Below, in pieces: positions 26,397 through 34,639 of a stretch of DNA of 48,919 nt. Each line of letters begins with the position of its first letter. Within the stretch, counting starts at the first letter, position 1. The position numbers and the translations under genes are program-made. Under the pieces are notes generated by a model, which was not told where the DNA came from, made no database searches, and worked only from the letters and a program-made list of their open reading frames with translations. The DNA comes from Bacteroidota bacterium. GTDB lineage: Bacteria; Bacteroidota; Bacteroidia; Chitinophagales; Chitinophagaceae. The stretch spans positions 1-48,919 of the forward strand of contig JAEZDC010000056.1 of NCBI GenBank assembly GCA_023429825.1. The letters run 5' to 3'.

Positions 26397-26965
26397 CAGT
26401 AGTAGAATTTTACAGCTTGCTTGAACTGGTTACCCCTGTCCTCGTAATTTTTGAACCGGTCAAAACTTGCACATGCGGGAGAAAGTAAAACCACTTCACC
26501 TCTCTTTGCTATGGATAAACTTAAATCCATTGCATCGATCATGTTTGAAGCTTCGTATACCGGTACCGTGCTGAGTTCTTTTTTGATCTTCTTATTATCA
26601 ACTCCTATGCATACAATCGCTTTTACTTTTTCATTCACCAGCGCCTTTACAATAGAGTAATCATTGGACCTATCCATTCCTCCCATGATCAGTATAACAG
26701 GTTTCGATAATGATTCAAGTGCATACCATAGCCCGTTTACATTTGAGCACCTGCTATCGTTAATAAATTCAATGCCCCGGTGTACACCACATTTTTCTAA
26801 CCTGTGCTCGTGATTGATCGTGATCACTTCTTCTACCCTTACGTTACTCAGTTGCACTGTTACTTCAGGCTTTGGCTTTGCGGCAAAGTCATAGATATTG
26901 CTTAAGGGTCTTTGTTCAAAAACCCTCTGCTGCAGGTCTGCTTCTATGTGCTTTGTCTTTTTCAT
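26396..26965 (-). CDS. Stand-alone MurD C-terminal domain protein in the tail module
   Basis: A 189-residue protein whose residues ~54-189 match the C-terminal part of UDP-MurNAc-L-Ala:D-Glu ligase. HRLEKCG is followed by FINDSRCSNVNGLWYALES (67-85; MurD has DSKATN here), then IMGGMDRSNDYS (93-104), VKAIVCIGVDN (114-124) and VVLLSPACASFDRFKNYEDR (158-177). The N-terminal UDP-binding domain and the ATP P-loop domain of a ~450-residue MurD are absent, so ligase activity is not expected. The host-type Lys of DSKATN is Arg. It begins five bases after the terminator that follows the major tail gene, and its stop is coupled to the next gene. Role unknown: a scavenged fold used in tail assembly, or interference with cell-wall synthesis. 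Confidence 0.85.
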   Translation of the reverse strand: MKKTKHIEADLQQRVFEQRPLSNIYDFAAKPKPEVTVQLSNVRVEEVITINHEHRLEKCGVHRGIEFINDSRCSNVNGLWYALESLSKPVILIMGGMDRSNDYSIVKALVNEKVKAIVCIGVDNKKIKKELSTVPVYEASNMIDAMDLSLSIAKRGEVVLLSPACASFDRFKNYEDRGNQFKQAVKFYY

Positions 26966-26970
26966 CTTTT

Positions 26971-27006
26971 AAAAAAGCCCTGCACCTTAATGCAGGATAC
27001 AGGGCT
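26971..27006 (-). terminator. Terminator or attenuator after major tail protein
   Basis: Minus-strand AGCCCTG ... CAGGGCT (27006-27000 with 26983-26977) makes a 7-bp stem with a possible inner CCT/AGG pairing and is followed by TTTTTT. The next gene starts at 26965, so downstream tail genes need read-through or another promoter. Confidence 0.8.
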
Positions 27007-27028
27007 ACTATATCTGATAACAATGGCC

Positions 27029-27976
27029 TTAGCTGTTACTTACTTCGAGCTCCGCAGGGATACTTTCATATCCTTCGATGTCAGCTGCCGCAAGTACTGA
27101 AGGTGCTTTAAGTGAAAGCTCGATCACGCCATCATCCGGGTAGTCTCCATCTGCTGCCCTGTCAAGTGTTACAGTGAAACGTTTAGTTGTTGCACTCCAT
27201 ACCACAGAGCTGATAGTAATCACCCCACCAGTAGACTGGTTGATCGCCTGCCAGAGGCTCATGTTTGCTAGTTCGGTGCTGTAGGTCTCACCTACGTTTG
27301 AAGCTCCGCACTTGGTTCTCACTGTAACCTGCGCTACGCCACCGCCATCACTGAACTCTTCTACGAACAGTTCCAGATCCTGTAAACCTGCCACTTCTTC
27401 GATATCGGTAAAGTTTACTTTCACGAATGCAGAATTACCCTGGTTAACATATTCAGGAGAGAAGATGAAACGCGTGAGGTACTGCGCCACTGCTGAACCG
27501 CCGGCCATCTTCCAAGGCAATGCATGGAATAAAACAGGGATGGTCTTTAAAGCGCCGTTGCTATTGGTGCCGATGATCTTTCCTTCCTTGTCATAAAACA
27601 GTACATGAACATTACCGTTATGTGACTGCAGTGATTCGAGCAGGCACGCGCCACCTTCTGTAGTTTGCGCTGTCCAGTCGTAATCGCCATCTTTTACCGG
27701 GATCTTCTTACCTAAGTCAGAAGTCTGGATGGTAACGTCTTCAGAATTATCTGTCCACTGGAATACCTTGTGTACTGGGAAACATCTGGTAGCCTTTGCA
27801 TCTTTCCATGCATCGGTTTGTAAAGTCTCAAGGATGACTTCAAGCTCAGCTGGTGTGAACGTTCTTGGTGAATCGTACAGGAAAAAGCCGGCAATGATCT
27901 TCCAATCAACTACGCAATTGCCAAAGCCAACATTCCTTTTGTTGGTGGCACATCTGAGTTCATTGAGTTTACTCAT
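27029..27976 (-). CDS. Major tail (tube) protein
   Basis: A 315-residue beta-rich protein beginning MSKLNELRCATNKRNVGFGN. A C-terminal Ig-like part (VITISSVVWSATTKRFTVTLD) ends in an acidic stretch. No enzyme motif. Assigned as the tail tube subunit from its size, position between head-tail connector and tape measure genes, and the strong terminator behind it, typical of an abundantly made structural protein. Direct family similarity is not certain. Confidence 0.65.
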   Translation of the reverse strand: MSKLNELRCATNKRNVGFGNCVVDWKIIAGFFLYDSPRTFTPAELEVILETLQTDAWKDAKATRCFPVHKVFQWTDNSEDVTIQTSDLGKKIPVKDGDYDWTAQTTEGGACLLESLQSHNGNVHVLFYDKEGKIIGTNSNGALKTIPVLFHALPWKMAGGSAVAQYLTRFIFSPEYVNQGNSAFVKVNFTDIEEVAGLQDLELFVEEFSDGGGVAQVTVRTKCGASNVGETYSTELANMSLWQAINQSTGGVITISSVVWSATTKRFTVTLDRAADGDYPDDGVIELSLKAPSVLAAADIEGYESIPAELEVSNS

Positions 27977-27998
27977 TTTTTATAATTTGTTGGCTGCT

Positions 27999-28598
27999 TT
28001 AAGGGCAACCGGATTTGTAATTAATTTTCAGTTGAAGATTTTCTATCTCTATTGCATCAACATAATCGTTCAGTTTTAAAGCGTCCGTTCCACCCACTGC
28101 ATTTCGTCCCCAATAACTACGGTCTGTTTTTTTGTGAGGGATCATGTCTGAGTTTATTACGTTTACCATCGGATGGGCCGCCAGGAATTTCATGAACTGG
28201 TAGTAGATCGGGTAAAGAACAGGCTTAAACACTTTGGTCATCCTGTCGGTGATCTTGTGGTCATTCCTGGTAGAATGTGCAATGATCACGTTCAGCGATA
28301 CCTCGGCGTATTGTCCTACCGCTTTACCGCGCTCTTCCGAAAAATCCTGCACCAGGTAAACCAAAGGATACTTATTCGCCTGGTTATCGGGATTCTGATC
28401 CATTTGAATGAGCGTTTCGATCAACTCTTTTTTATGACCATACTGGAAATTGATGGTAGAAATAAGAGTGCTTTCTATCGCAGCGGTTTCATTTGTCCTG
28501 ATGGTTTGTAACAGCGTAACATTGGTTCCATTGTATTTCGCTGTTTTAGCAGCTGCAACAACTTCACCGATAATATCAGTGATGTACACCGGTATCAT
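27999..28598 (-). CDS. Head-tail joining / tail completion protein candidate
   Basis: A 199-residue protein (MIPVYITDIIGEVVAAAKTAKYNG) with a mixed alpha/beta layout and KYPLVYLVQDFSEERG. In siphoviruses this slot, after the connector and before the tail tube, carries the tail terminator or neck protein. The start overlaps the preceding stop (28595-28598). Family not named. Confidence 0.55.
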   Translation of the reverse strand: MIPVYITDIIGEVVAAAKTAKYNGTNVTLLQTIRTNETAAIESTLISTINFQYGHKKELIETLIQMDQNPDNQANKYPLVYLVQDFSEERGKAVGQYAEVSLNVIIAHSTRNDHKITDRMTKVFKPVLYPIYYQFMKFLAAHPMVNVINSDMIPHKKTDRSYWGRNAVGGTDALKLNDYVDAIEIENLQLKINYKSGCP

Positions 28599-29161
28599 AT
28601 ACCAAACTGGTTTTGACCGTAATAAACATTGGGTGCAAGGGCTCCAAAGAATTTGTAATTGACCTGAGTGGTATCGTACTGCGAGTACGTTGCTTTATTA
28701 ACCTCCAAAAACTCCCAGAGAATATTAATATCAGTGAGCATCTGGTTCCATGCTGTGACCATCTTGTAAGACGGGTCTGCACTGGTTGCATTTTCGGCAG
28801 CTGTTTTAACTACTCCTACGCCTGCAGTTTGCGCGGCATTATCTTTTTGGATATGCCAGTACACATAGCTTGCGATAGGTGAAAGTTTACCAGTACCATC
28901 TGCAAAGCCTACCCATTTCTTTTTTATTCCGCTGATGTTAGTGAAGGCTATACCATCCCTTAAGTCTTTCCACTTCTGCTCAGGATCCTGTGCTGTTATA
29001 CCTGAATTAAATGCCACCCATAGATCATAACCCAGCGCTGCCTGAAGGAATGGCTTCTCGTGGAGGTCGATGAATATCTGCACGGATGCAGTGACATTCA
29101 CGTCCCCCAGTTGAGCCAGCATTATCGGGCCTCTGAAATATGTTTTATCTATGAGTGACAT
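28595..29161 (-). CDS. Head-tail connector candidate
   Basis: A 188-residue helical protein (MSLIDKTYFRGPIMLAQLGDVNV; FIDLHEKPFLQAALGYDLWVAF) directly after the major capsid gene, as expected for an HK97 gp6-like adaptor. Several such adaptors in Bacteroidota phages have this FLxxxLGxxLW-like region, but I cannot confirm the family. Confidence 0.6.
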   Translation of the reverse strand: MSLIDKTYFRGPIMLAQLGDVNVTASVQIFIDLHEKPFLQAALGYDLWVAFNSGITAQDPEQKWKDLRDGIAFTNISGIKKKWVGFADGTGKLSPIASYVYWHIQKDNAAQTAGVGVVKTAAENATSADPSYKMVTAWNQMLTDINILWEFLEVNKATYSQYDTTQVNYKFFGALAPNVYYGQNQFGI

Positions 29162-29188
29162 CTAAATAGATTAGTTGATGAATGAGAA

Positions 29189-30649
29189 TTAAGATTCTTG
29201 CTCGATCCAGTTTCTTACTGTTGAGAAATCAGGACCTTTGACAATGGCTGCTTTTCTTATATCAGAGATATAGTCAAAGTAGTATTGCTCCATCACGATA
29301 GAGAACCTGTTTTCTGCGAAGTCGGTACCGTTATAACCAACCTTCACGATGAAGCCGCCACGTAAGATGATGTTATAGTTTTTGAAATCTCCTACCATAA
29401 CCGCATCGGCCTCCATCGCTGGATTGCCTACGAAGTTGATTCCGTCAAGCACAGAAGGCTTATTCAGGTAGTTGCCCTGAGTATCTTTCAGGATGCCCAT
29501 TCTGTACTTTTTAAATGTGCTCATGATAGCAGCGTTCGCCATGTTGCCGCCATAAGTAGCGGAGTCAACCTGCGCCGCCATTGCAGCAATTGCATCAAAG
29601 TCATTAACATCAGGTACGCCATCAGGTCCACCTGGAGCAAAGCTTGCTGCAGTGTTATATGCGGTAGCTGCACTTATAATGTTGGCTAAGATTGCTGCGT
29701 TGATACGGTTGATCACATCAATACGGCCTTTGCCTAAGATGTCACTTTCGAGACGGGAAAAGTCAATCGAGAATTCATCAGTGATACCGATAAGCGTTGC
29801 TTCTTTTTTATAAGTAGCAGTTTTTAAATCGTACTTGTACTGAGTTACCGGTTTTGTTCCACCTTCCGCAACAGTAGCTGAAGCGCCAACTTTCGCCTGC
29901 TCCTCATACCACATAGCCAGCGGACTGTCAATACTTGCGTTCTGTAAATTACACAGGTCAAATACCCATGGGTTGTTTCTGAACTGGCTAACGATTGGAG
30001 AATTACCACCGAGCCTTAACAAGGAGGCCGCATCAATGCTTTGTGAAATAGATGCTACGTTACCGTTAGTCCCTACGTTTGCAATTGAAGCGTGCGGGCC
30101 TGCTGCCTTTGTAGGATCATAAGGTCTCATTACCCACTCACCTTTTTGGTTCAGTCCAACGATGAACTGCTTTGTTCCGCTACCGTTGGAATAAACCTTC
30201 CTTAGCTCTTCCTTATTTTCCTCAAGTGTTTGAGCGATTGATTTAGAACCAAGCGTTCCGGCCTGCATCTTTTCAACGATCTCACCCAGTGAAGTACCAT
30301 GCTTTCTTGCTGTTTCTTCCAGTTCTTTTACTTTGTCCTGGATCTCTTTATAAGTTTCAGGATTCAGTTCGGCTTTAATTGCAGAGGCTACGGTTTTTAC
30401 CTGGTCGGCTGATAGTTCCTTTTTTTCCAGTTTGGAATAAAGCTGATTGGCCAGTTTTTCCATGGCGCCAACCATCTTTTTTTCTTCATCATTAAGGCTT
30501 GCTTTTTCAGTTTCGGAGAAAGCAATAACCGGTGCAGTAGCAAGTACCGCATTTGAAGCATCGTGGTCTTTACCAACGATAAATAATACTGCCGCAACAA
30601 GTAAAGCGATGCCGGCAAGTAAGAATCTGTTCATCTTGAACTTTTTCAT
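29189..30649 (-). CDS. HK97-type major capsid protein with N-terminal hydrophobic anchor
   Basis: A 486-residue capsid subunit. A coiled-coil delta/scaffold region at about 49-150 precedes the HK97-fold part (VGASATVAEGGTKPVT, LIGITDEFSIDFSRLESD, MVGDFKNYNIILRGGF, FAENRFSIVMEQYYFDYI). Placement directly after the prohead protease fits. Unusually, residues 9-25 (FLLAGIALLVAAVLFIV) after a basic start form a transmembrane-like segment within the part the protease should remove. The ATG at 30649 gives this segment; an internal start at M6 would keep it too. The hydrophobic segment may tether prohead assembly to the membrane (inference). Confidence 0.88.
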   Translation of the reverse strand: MKKFKMNRFLLAGIALLVAAVLFIVGKDHDASNAVLATAPVIAFSETEKASLNDEEKKMVGAMEKLANQLYSKLEKKELSADQVKTVASAIKAELNPETYKEIQDKVKELEETARKHGTSLGEIVEKMQAGTLGSKSIAQTLEENKEELRKVYSNGSGTKQFIVGLNQKGEWVMRPYDPTKAAGPHASIANVGTNGNVASISQSIDAASLLRLGGNSPIVSQFRNNPWVFDLCNLQNASIDSPLAMWYEEQAKVGASATVAEGGTKPVTQYKYDLKTATYKKEATLIGITDEFSIDFSRLESDILGKGRIDVINRINAAILANIISAATAYNTAASFAPGGPDGVPDVNDFDAIAAMAAQVDSATYGGNMANAAIMSTFKKYRMGILKDTQGNYLNKPSVLDGINFVGNPAMEADAVMVGDFKNYNIILRGGFIVKVGYNGTDFAENRFSIVMEQYYFDYISDIRKAAIVKGPDFSTVRNWIEQES

Positions 30650-30667
30650 TTTTTACAATTGAGGTTT

Positions 30668-31546
30668 TTAAATAATTGTTTTTTCGATCTTATCCCAGTT
30701 CACTCCTTTAGGTTGTTCGTCTTTTACCTGAGTGCCAGCGGGCGGCTCATGTTGTTCAGTGGTACTTGCCGGCTGAACTGATTTAAAACCCAATGTTGGA
30801 GTTATGATGTTGCTGCCTTTTACAACAGCACTACCTTCGATTACTTTAGCTTCGAGTACTGCCCAGAAATATCCGCGGGCTTCTGCCTCTTCGATATTTA
30901 CAACAAGTGGAGCGTACTGAACCCAGTTGGCGTACTCTTCCTTGTAATAATCATCGTCCGGTTCATTCACACAGAATTTGATCGTCACATAGCGCATTCC
31001 CACAGAGTGATTCTTTACGAATCCTTTGCGGTACTGATCTTCCATAAAAGGATTGCGCCCTTTGAGAGGTGTAGCAAATATTAAAGCCTCTGTCACACCC
31101 GGGAAATCATATCCAAGTTCCTTCCACGTCATCTGCTGAGTATATCCTTTTGAATCGTCAGCGATCACATGATCGAACGCCATATGATGCTCCTGCAGGT
31201 GAAGCATTTCGTTATTATCTTTCAGGCTTTTCTTCCAGATGTTAGGTATATGTACGTCCAGATGGCTATCCATCCAGTTGGTTGTATTGATCACGCATAA
31301 AACCGTTTCTGGCCCGCCGGGAGTTGGCGCGAAATCAGCGGTTGCTTTGGTGAGCTTACCTTCTTTATCTATGACGTACTTCTTACTTATATCAACACCG
31401 ATACTCATTGCATCGGCATGTTTGATAGCTGATTTCTTTTCAGCGATCAGCAGGGCTTTATTATCAACAAGAAACTTCAGCAGTTCTTTTCCTTTCAGAT
31501 TTGCCGGAACAGTAACGTTCCCAAGCTTGACAGTTTCTTCTTTCAT
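30668..31546 (-). CDS. HK97-family prohead protease
   Basis: A 292-residue serine protease that matures the prohead by cutting scaffold and delta domains. HLQEHHMAFDHVIA (catalytic-type His at 120/121), KNHSVGMRYV (Ser181) and IEGSAVVKGSN (acidic 238) follow the family order, with LKGRNPFMEDQYRKG between. The N-terminal ~75 residues and the Pro/Thr-rich C-terminus are extra and could act in assembly. Its start overlaps the stop of a 53-residue gene (ATGA). Confidence 0.85.
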   Translation of the reverse strand: MKEETVKLGNVTVPANLKGKELLKFLVDNKALLIAEKKSAIKHADAMSIGVDISKKYVIDKEGKLTKATADFAPTPGGPETVLCVINTTNWMDSHLDVHIPNIWKKSLKDNNEMLHLQEHHMAFDHVIADDSKGYTQQMTWKELGYDFPGVTEALIFATPLKGRNPFMEDQYRKGFVKNHSVGMRYVTIKFCVNEPDDDYYKEEYANWVQYAPLVVNIEEAEARGYFWAVLEAKVIEGSAVVKGSNIITPTLGFKSVQPASTTEQHEPPAGTQVKDEQPKGVNWDKIEKTII

Positions 31547-31704
31547 TTTTTAACGGTTTCGTTGTTTTGAATAACCTTTTGGCGATCATCTACCAACTTC
31601 TTCATTACCTCCTTATCGAGAGATGTTTTAATCTTTTCTGACAGTGAAGGCTCTGCCTTTGCACGTGCACTTTGTTCGAGGTTGATATAGTTATCTTGCG
31701 ACAT
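31543..31704 (-). CDS. 53-residue helical phage protein
   Basis: Short gene read from the sequence: ATG at 31704, TGA at 31545-31543. It begins MSQDNYINLEQSARAKAEPS and is helical and charged throughout (LSEKIKTSLDKEVMKKLVDD). It overlaps the upstream gene by 14 bases and the protease start by ATGA, so it belongs to the operon. A small scaffold-like or accessory head protein is possible. Confidence 0.65.
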   Translation of the reverse strand: MSQDNYINLEQSARAKAEPSLSEKIKTSLDKEVMKKLVDDRQKVIQNNETVKK

Positions 31705-32086
31705 ACAGTGAATTTTCTTCGATGACTTTAATTCGTGACGGATTTAACACCCGTTGCTGATTTGATCTTTTGTCCTGGCTCTTCATTTTCTTTCTTCCAT
31801 CGGTTGAAGCTTTATTGCTCCTGTTCTTTGTGACAGATGATGCTTTTTTCAAGACCTTCTTTTCTGTAGCGGTGAATTCCTGCGACTGTGAATCATAGAC
31901 AACCAGCGCCTTTCTGCCTTTAACGGCTTTGATTTTGTCTGCCTGCCTGATCGCTTTACGTAACGATCCTATCTTAAACTTTACCGTCATCTTCATGGCC
32001 CATGCGCGTAAAGGCTTCCTGAATATTCTTACCACAGTTACAAGCGATACAAGTATTATAGCTGATATGATTACTGCGTTGATCAT
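31691..32086 (-). CDS. Membrane-anchored basic protein in head module
   Basis: A 131-residue protein with one N-terminal transmembrane segment (INAVIISAIILVSLVTVVRIF) and a strongly basic remainder (KKVLKKASSVTKNRSNKAS; GRKKMKSQDKRSNQQR). Placed between portal and protease genes and overlapping the portal stop (ATGA). Family unknown. A membrane anchor with a nucleic-acid-like basic tail is unusual in this module. Confidence 0.65.
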   Translation of the reverse strand: MINAVIISAIILVSLVTVVRIFRKPLRAWAMKMTVKFKIGSLRKAIRQADKIKAVKGRKALVVYDSQSQEFTATEKKVLKKASSVTKNRSNKASTDGRKKMKSQDKRSNQQRVLNPSRIKVIEENSLYVAR

Positions 32087-33537
32087 TCTTCATCCTCCTG
32101 TTCGGTGTTGTTGTTTTGGTTGGGGTTGTTATTACCTGAAACGGTTGCCTGCTGATTGTCTTGATTATTAGAAGGGGTTGATCCGTTACCACTTCCGAAC
32201 TTCCATCCCGCTGCCACCAGCTCGTAGTAGTACTTACCTCCGAATTCATCTGACCGCGCATCTTCGCCGTTCAATTCAAGCCAACGGTTGAGCGTGATCA
32301 TGTTGTTTTTGAATTCTATATCGAGCGCCTCGTTGCGGATCTTTCTTGCTTCGGCTTTGCTTTTTTCATCTTCCTGTAGAATAGGCAGATGAGAGAAGTC
32401 AGTTTGAAAGCGAATATTTTCTTCGTTCTCTTCGAGTTTGAAAAAGTTATCCCACTCCTCATCTTCGCTTTCTGCTTCAGGAATAATCGTATTTTGATAA
32501 AAACCCTTTTCTGCTGCGTTCTGGTTATTGAATGTTGGATCTATGATGCCGAGTAAATGCGGCGGGTAACCGTAACCATCGCACAGCGCCTTAGTGCTAT
32601 CGATCACCTCTTCAAGTAGGGCGAGATCTTTTGTCTTTACGCCCATTGCCTGCCACTTGATCGGAGCGGGAGAAATAATATAACGAGCCATACCGCGGCG
32701 AATACCGTACTGCGCCCTGAAGTCGTTTTGAATCTGTTGTTTCTGATCGGGCTGCAACGGAACTGCTACATATTGGCCGCTCCCTGCGTCCGGTGAAATA
32801 ATTCCCTGGCTGCCTGCATAACATATGAGCTCATTACGGCTTTCATAAGACGCCATGATGTTATTGATCGGCATAGTCAGCGACTTCACCCTGCTTTCGG
32901 GAAATATGAAAGAGTTGATGGATGGGGTAAAATCTTTGAAGATGTAAATCTTGTCAAGAGGTAATTCTTTGGTTTCATCGCCAAGTCTCAGTTTGATGCT
33001 CTTGATCATTCCGTTTGCAGAGGATTGAGAAAAGAGCATCTTATTTTCTTCCACATCCAGAAGTTCAGGAGGAAGTATCCACAGATTTTGCGCGTCTGCC
33101 GGCCCACGGTTCTCAAAACCAACCGGCATGATGGGAAGCACAATGCACCAACCGTAAAGCTGTTTATATACTTTGAGTCTCGCCCTGAACTGCTTACCGC
33201 TTTCTACCGGGTTGGGGCGGTTCATGAGTTTCCGTATCTTCCTGGCTATCTCGCTGGTGCTTTCTTTGCCCTTGCCTTTACCTGAAACATTCATTATAAA
33301 TGTTCTTCCATTAACATGCGCCTGCGCCTTGCGATTAATGATCGCTGTCAGCGGAGGGCATGACTGGTAGGCTGTCAAAGAACTTGCATGACCGGAGAAC
33401 GTAAACTTGTAATCTTTACCATCTGAACCAAAGAACCACATATCACTCCCGCCACGGTATCCACTAGGTGAGAGCGTACGAGTTGTCATCTCTTTATTTA
33501 CAGCTCCCATATTTTTGATCTGGCTCAGTGTGCTCAT
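32083..33537 (-). CDS. Phage portal protein
   Basis: A 484-residue portal of the HK97-like group, the dodecamer at the capsid vertex through which DNA enters. It shows the N-terminal stem region (YQSCPPLTAIINRKAQAHVNG), the LYGWCIVLPIMP strand, the KDLALLEEVIDSTKALCDGYGYPPHLLGI helix-loop in part, and NNQNAAEKGFYQNTIIPEAE. The C-terminal tail is Gln/Asn/acidic-rich (after 445), as common in portals. It lies in the typical order terminase, portal, protease, capsid. Confidence 0.87.
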   Translation of the reverse strand: MSTLSQIKNMGAVNKEMTTRTLSPSGYRGGSDMWFFGSDGKDYKFTFSGHASSLTAYQSCPPLTAIINRKAQAHVNGRTFIMNVSGKGKGKESTSEIARKIRKLMNRPNPVESGKQFRARLKVYKQLYGWCIVLPIMPVGFENRGPADAQNLWILPPELLDVEENKMLFSQSSANGMIKSIKLRLGDETKELPLDKIYIFKDFTPSINSFIFPESRVKSLTMPINNIMASYESRNELICYAGSQGIISPDAGSGQYVAVPLQPDQKQQIQNDFRAQYGIRRGMARYIISPAPIKWQAMGVKTKDLALLEEVIDSTKALCDGYGYPPHLLGIIDPTFNNQNAAEKGFYQNTIIPEAESEDEEWDNFFKLEENEENIRFQTDFSHLPILQEDEKSKAEARKIRNEALDIEFKNNMITLNRWLELNGEDARSDEFGGKYYYELVAAGWKFGSGNGSTPSNNQDNQQATVSGNNNPNQNNNTEQEDEE

Positions 33538-33815
33538 TTGTTCTTTTTGTCATCGATGATTTCAACCAGTTCCGCTTTTCTTTTTTCATTTGCTGGTTTA
33601 TTCCAATAGCCGGTAGCCTTTATTTTTTCAACCCATGCATTGATTAACATCCATAACACCATAAGCCATGATAGTATGGCCAGCACTTTAGTCAGCACGC
33701 TATCTCCTTTGGTGTAAGTGTTGTTCTCTGCCGCGTGTTCAATCCGAAGCATGGAAAAGCTGATCCAGTAACCGAGAGAGTAAACAGTGATCAGTATCAA
33801 AAGAATCATTGGCAT
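33534..33815 (-). CDS. Two-TM small membrane protein before portal
   Basis: A 93-residue protein with hydrophobic segments at 3-20 (MILLILITVYSLGYWI) and 43-62 (VLAILSWLMVLWMLINAW) and a charged C-terminus (KRKAELVEIIDDKKNK). Overlaps the portal start by four bases. Not recognised. A hairpin terminator lies just upstream, so it heads a new transcription unit or is read by read-through. Confidence 0.65.
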   Translation of the reverse strand: MPMILLILITVYSLGYWISFSMLRIEHAAENNTYTKGDSVLTKVLAILSWLMVLWMLINAWVEKIKATGYWNKPANEKRKAELVEIIDDKKNK

Positions 33816-33821
33816 GGTTTA

Positions 33822-33867
33822 AAAAGAAAAGAGGTCAGCCACTGTACTGCTACAATGCTGACCTCTT
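33822..33867 (-). terminator. Strong hairpin between Com-like gene and portal unit
   Basis: An 11-bp perfect stem AAGAGGTCAGC / GCTGACCTCTT (33829-33839 with 33857-33867) with an internal loop. On the minus strand it is followed by TTCTTTTTAAA. Confidence 0.75.
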
Positions 33868-33887
33868 GGGTTCTTTAGTTTTTTTAT

Positions 33888-34058
33888 TTACCTGGTATGC
33901 GCTGGAACTCGGGGGTTCTCTGGCAGTTTTTTATATACTTCGATCTTGTTGGTTGTACCACACTTGCAGATTATTTCCACGAGCCCATCTTTGATGGTTC
34001 CTTTAAATAATAATTTGTTGCAGTTATTGCAACGTCTTTCAGCAAGGGGTAAAGCCAT
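33888..34058 (-). CDS. Com-like zinc-ribbon protein
   Basis: A 56-residue protein read directly from sequence: ATG at 34058, TAA at 33890-33888. RRCNNCNKLLFKG at 8-20 and IICKCG at 29-34 place four Cys in the pattern of Mu Com, whose N-terminus also has a CKNCNKLLFK motif. Com of Mu is an RNA-binding activator of translation of the mom DNA-modification gene. No Mom-like gene was recognised in the window. The C-terminal ~15 residues are Pro-rich and variable. It is separated from the portal unit by a strong hairpin. Confidence 0.82.
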   Translation of the reverse strand: MALPLAERRCNNCNKLLFKGTIKDGLVEIICKCGTTNKIEVYKKLPENPRVPAHTR

Positions 34059-34161
34059 TCTGCTTATAAAAGTAGAAAAGAATTTTGTTTTGCTAAAATC
34101 TTTAACAAAGATGCTAACATTTTTGGGAATGGATGTGGATATTCAATTTCGTTCTGATGAA

Positions 34162-34551
34162 TTAAGTAAGGCGAACCACTTCATCAATATATAATCTGAG
34201 ACCAACACTTCTTTTAACCAGGTCGTCTTCTGCTATTTGAGGCTGGCTAAAGAATTTTATATGAGAATTGTTCTTGATGACCCAATCGATTGCATCTTGT
34301 TCACGGCCATACTCGGTTGCAATTAATATGGCTTCGGGTATTTCTGAAATGTTTACGAATGTGCACCTGTGTGTTAACTGATCGCCCGGCTCGAAAGTGA
34401 AGTAGTAAAACTGATCATACTTTGTTTCGATACTCTCTTTAAAGAGATTGCGAAGCCGTTTGACCGCCACGGCACATTCAGGAGATTCGAAAAACTCCAT
34501 TGTCATCTTAATGGTCATTTTCTTGGTTTCACTGATAATATCGAAGATCAT
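34162..34551 (-). CDS. Hypothetical phage protein
   Basis: A 129-residue soluble mixed alpha/beta protein (MIFDIISETKKMTIKMTMEFF; RCTFVNISEIPEAILIATEYG). No motif recognised. It lies in a run of small genes between terminase and portal and overlaps a 36-residue basic gene at its start by 23 bases. Confidence 0.6.
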   Translation of the reverse strand: MIFDIISETKKMTIKMTMEFFESPECAVAVKRLRNLFKESIETKYDQFYYFTFEPGDQLTHRCTFVNISEIPEAILIATEYGREQDAIDWVIKNNSHIKFFSQPQIAEDDLVKRSVGLRLYIDEVVRLT

Positions 34552-34639
34552 TTGTTTTCTTTCTTTTTGTAATGATCAATTGCTTCTTCAACCACTTGAG
34601 TGCTTTTGCCCTCTTGCCTGAGTTTCTATTTGACATCAT
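34529..34639 (-). CDS. 36-residue very basic peptide
   Basis: Short frame from ATG-ATG at 34639 to TGA at 34531-34529: MMSNRNSGKRAKALKWLKKQ and then TKRKKTND. It overlaps neighbours by 14 and 23 bases, consistent with operon packing, and fills the only gap there. Highly basic, possibly nucleic-acid binding. Could be chance. Confidence 0.45.
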   Translation of the reverse strand: MMSNRNSGKRAKALKWLKKQLIITKRKKTNDLRYYQ

